A stretch of 14,856 nt of DNA from Lachnospiraceae bacterium (GTDB taxonomy: Bacteria > Bacillota_A > Clostridia > Lachnospirales > Lachnospiraceae): NCBI GenBank assembly GCA_009774655.1, contig VSOD01000055.1, positions 1-14,856 on the forward strand, given 5' to 3'. How positions within the stretch are numbered: the first letter of the stretch is position 1; every line of letters begins with the position of its first letter. Below, one piece after another: positions 13,830 to 14,856 of this stretch. Position numbers and translations under genes: made by a program. The notes under the pieces were generated by a model. It was not told the DNA's origin. It saw nothing but the letters and a program-made list of their open reading frames with translations, and did no database searches.

Positions 13830-14648
13830 ATGCAGGGACAGATTCCGGCTGTCAATGAGGACAGGGAACATATACTTAAGGACGTGCGGTGCTTTGCACT
13901 GGATATGGACGGGACGATCTATCTCGGGGAGCAGTGGATCGAAGGTGCGGTGGAGTTTCTGCACAGGATCGAGGAGACGGGCAGAAACTATGTGTTCGTG
14001 ACGAACAATTCATCGAAGAATGCGGCGGTCTATGTGGAGAAACTGCATCGGATGGGACTGGATGTGGGAGAGGACAGGATCGTGACTTCCGGTCAGGCGA
14101 CGATCTATTATCTGAAGAAAAATTATCCGGGAGCCAGAGTTTATCTGTTGGGGAATCCTCTTTTGCAGGCGGAATTTGAGCAGGCGGGGATCGTGTTGGA
14201 GGAGGAACACCCGGATGTGGTGGTGACGGCCTTTGACACGTCGCTTGACTATGAGAAAATGTGCAGGGTGTGCGATCATGTGAGGGCGGGACTGCCCTAT
14301 CTGGCCACACATCCGGATTATAACTGTCCCACAGAGACCGGTTTTATCCCGGACGCAGGGGCGATCCACGCCTTTATCCACGCTTCGGCGTTCCGTTATC
14401 CGGACAGGATCATCGGCAAGCCCAACGAGGATATCATTGAGTATCTGGCGACCAGAGTGCATACGCAGAGAGCGCAGATCGCGATGGTGGGAGACAGGCT
14501 TTACACGGATATCGCGGCCGGAAGGAACAACGGGCTCAAGAGCGTGCTCGTTTTAAGCGGTGAGGCGACGATGGAAGACGTGCATAAGTCCGATGTGCTG
14601 CCGCATCTGATATTCCAGTCTGTCAGGGAGCTGGGGGAGTGGTTGTGA
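13830..14648 (+). CDS. HAD-IIA family hydrolase (NagD/AraL-like phosphatase)
   Basis: A 272-residue cytoplasmic sugar- or nucleotide-phosphate phosphatase of the haloacid dehalogenase superfamily, subfamily IIA. Catalytic motifs in order are DMDGT with nucleophile Asp25 and acid/base Asp27, TNNSS (58-62), the motif III lysine Lys197 in IGKPN, and GDRLYTD (221-227) for Mg binding. The cap domain between motifs II and III has the size usual for NagD, AraL and p-nitrophenylphosphatases. Such enzymes are promiscuous, so the physiological substrate cannot be assigned. The start is ATG 13830 behind GGGAAGG. It has its own promoter and a terminator hairpin overlapping the stop codon, so it is probably monocistronic. 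Confidence 0.94.
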   Translation: MQGQIPAVNEDREHILKDVRCFALDMDGTIYLGEQWIEGAVEFLHRIEETGRNYVFVTNNSSKNAAVYVEKLHRMGLDVGEDRIVTSGQATIYYLKKNYPGARVYLLGNPLLQAEFEQAGIVLEEEHPDVVVTAFDTSLDYEKMCRVCDHVRAGLPYLATHPDYNCPTETGFIPDAGAIHAFIHASAFRYPDRIIGKPNEDIIEYLATRVHTQRAQIAMVGDRLYTDIAAGRNNGLKSVLVLSGEATMEDVHKSDVLPHLIFQSVRELGEWL

Positions 14649-14656
14649 CCACTCCC
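14635..14656 (+). terminator. Intrinsic terminator overlapping HAD gene stop
   Basis: GGGAGTGGT (14635-14643) pairs perfectly with ACCACTCCC (14648-14656) around TGTG. The stem contains the last codons and the TGA (14646-14648). A T-rich tract, CCCTTTTCTTTTG, starts after ACGGTT, a few bases further than usual, so efficiency may be moderate. Confidence 0.65.
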
Positions 14657-14856
14657 ACGGTTCCCTTTTCTTTTGTTTCGATAGGTTTCACCATTCTTTT
14701 TTGTATAATGTGCACAATTCCATATTCTGGTTTCTGTGAAAAACGGCGAAGTTTCAAATCCCCTCTTGTCAAATATTCGTCAAGGTTGTTACCATGCCGC
14801 CTGTAGCGGCACAAATGATGATGAAAGCGGTTGATTTTCTACTTTTAGTTCCGTAT
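14657..14856. other. Gene-free right end
   Basis: No convincing coding sequence on either strand. TATAAT at 14704-14709 lacks a good -35. TGCCGC-CTGTA-GCGGCA (14795-14811) is a 6-bp hairpin. A minus-strand ORF covering 14623-14814 runs through the terminator and has no recognisable content. The next gene presumably lies beyond the window. Confidence 0.5.

Noticed and set aside
14766..14783. TTGTCAAA followed by TCGTCAA, resembling tandem Spo0A boxes
   Set aside because: Short degenerate matches that occur by chance. No nearby start codon or strong promoter supports regulation here.
14623..14814. Minus-strand 63-codon ORF at the right end
   Set aside because: It runs through the terminator of the HAD gene, overlaps its stop codon, and has no recognisable motif.

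Overview
The window looks like chromosomal DNA of a Gram-positive clostridial bacterium, most likely a Lachnospiraceae-type gut anaerobe. This is inferred from the gene families present (glutaminyl-tRNA synthetase, DUF2225 and DUF6062 zinc-binding proteins, a MocR-type regulator), the purine-rich ribosome binding sites, the TGnTATAAT-type extended -10 promoters and the mid-range GC. No phage, insertion sequence, CRISPR array, tRNA or rRNA gene was seen. Base 1 is probably a contig end: bases 1-47 form a perfect palindrome that folds the first ABC gene back on itself, so bases 1-24 are probably an assembly artefact.

Layout. (1) 1-5193, + strand: an ABC exporter operon. It holds an ATPase missing its N-terminus, a single-pass membrane-anchored protein of about 526 residues, an 84-residue acidic protein, and two ABC-2 type permeases separated by three 33-bp tandem repeats. 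The cargo is unknown. (2) 5262-7033, + strand: mtnA and a class II aldolase, a pair that fits disposal of 5-deoxyribose or methylthioribose phosphates (DHAP shunt) rather than the full methionine salvage cycle. (3) 7072-8935: glnS with its own extended -10 promoter and a structured leader. (4) 9022-9124: a 103-bp long imperfect palindrome. (5) 9167-11497, + strand: a DUF2225 zinc-ribbon protein, then a MocR-type GntR/aminotransferase regulator. (6) 11526-12131, - strand: a TetR-family regulator, divergent from a small membrane protein with an Asp-rich stretch and an LEA-like helix (12371-12775, +). The region between them carries promoters and palindromes. (7) 12847-13608, - strand: a DUF6062 protein with duplicated CxxC...CxxH modules. 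It converges on the preceding gene across a shared hairpin terminator. (8) 13830-14648, + strand: a HAD-IIA phosphatase with a terminator hairpin that overlaps its stop codon. The last 200 bases hold no gene I can support.

The most unusual non-coding signal is a 26-bp motif. It forms one arm of the 103-bp palindrome upstream of the DUF2225 gene, and it recurs with 24 of 26 identities upstream of the DUF6062 gene. In both places it points toward the gene and ends 40-42 bp before the start codon. It could be a shared promoter/operator for two Cys-rich metal-site proteins, or a small mobile repeat family. The ABC operon, with its tethered exo-domain protein and small acidic protein, is the best candidate in the window for an uncharacterised system.
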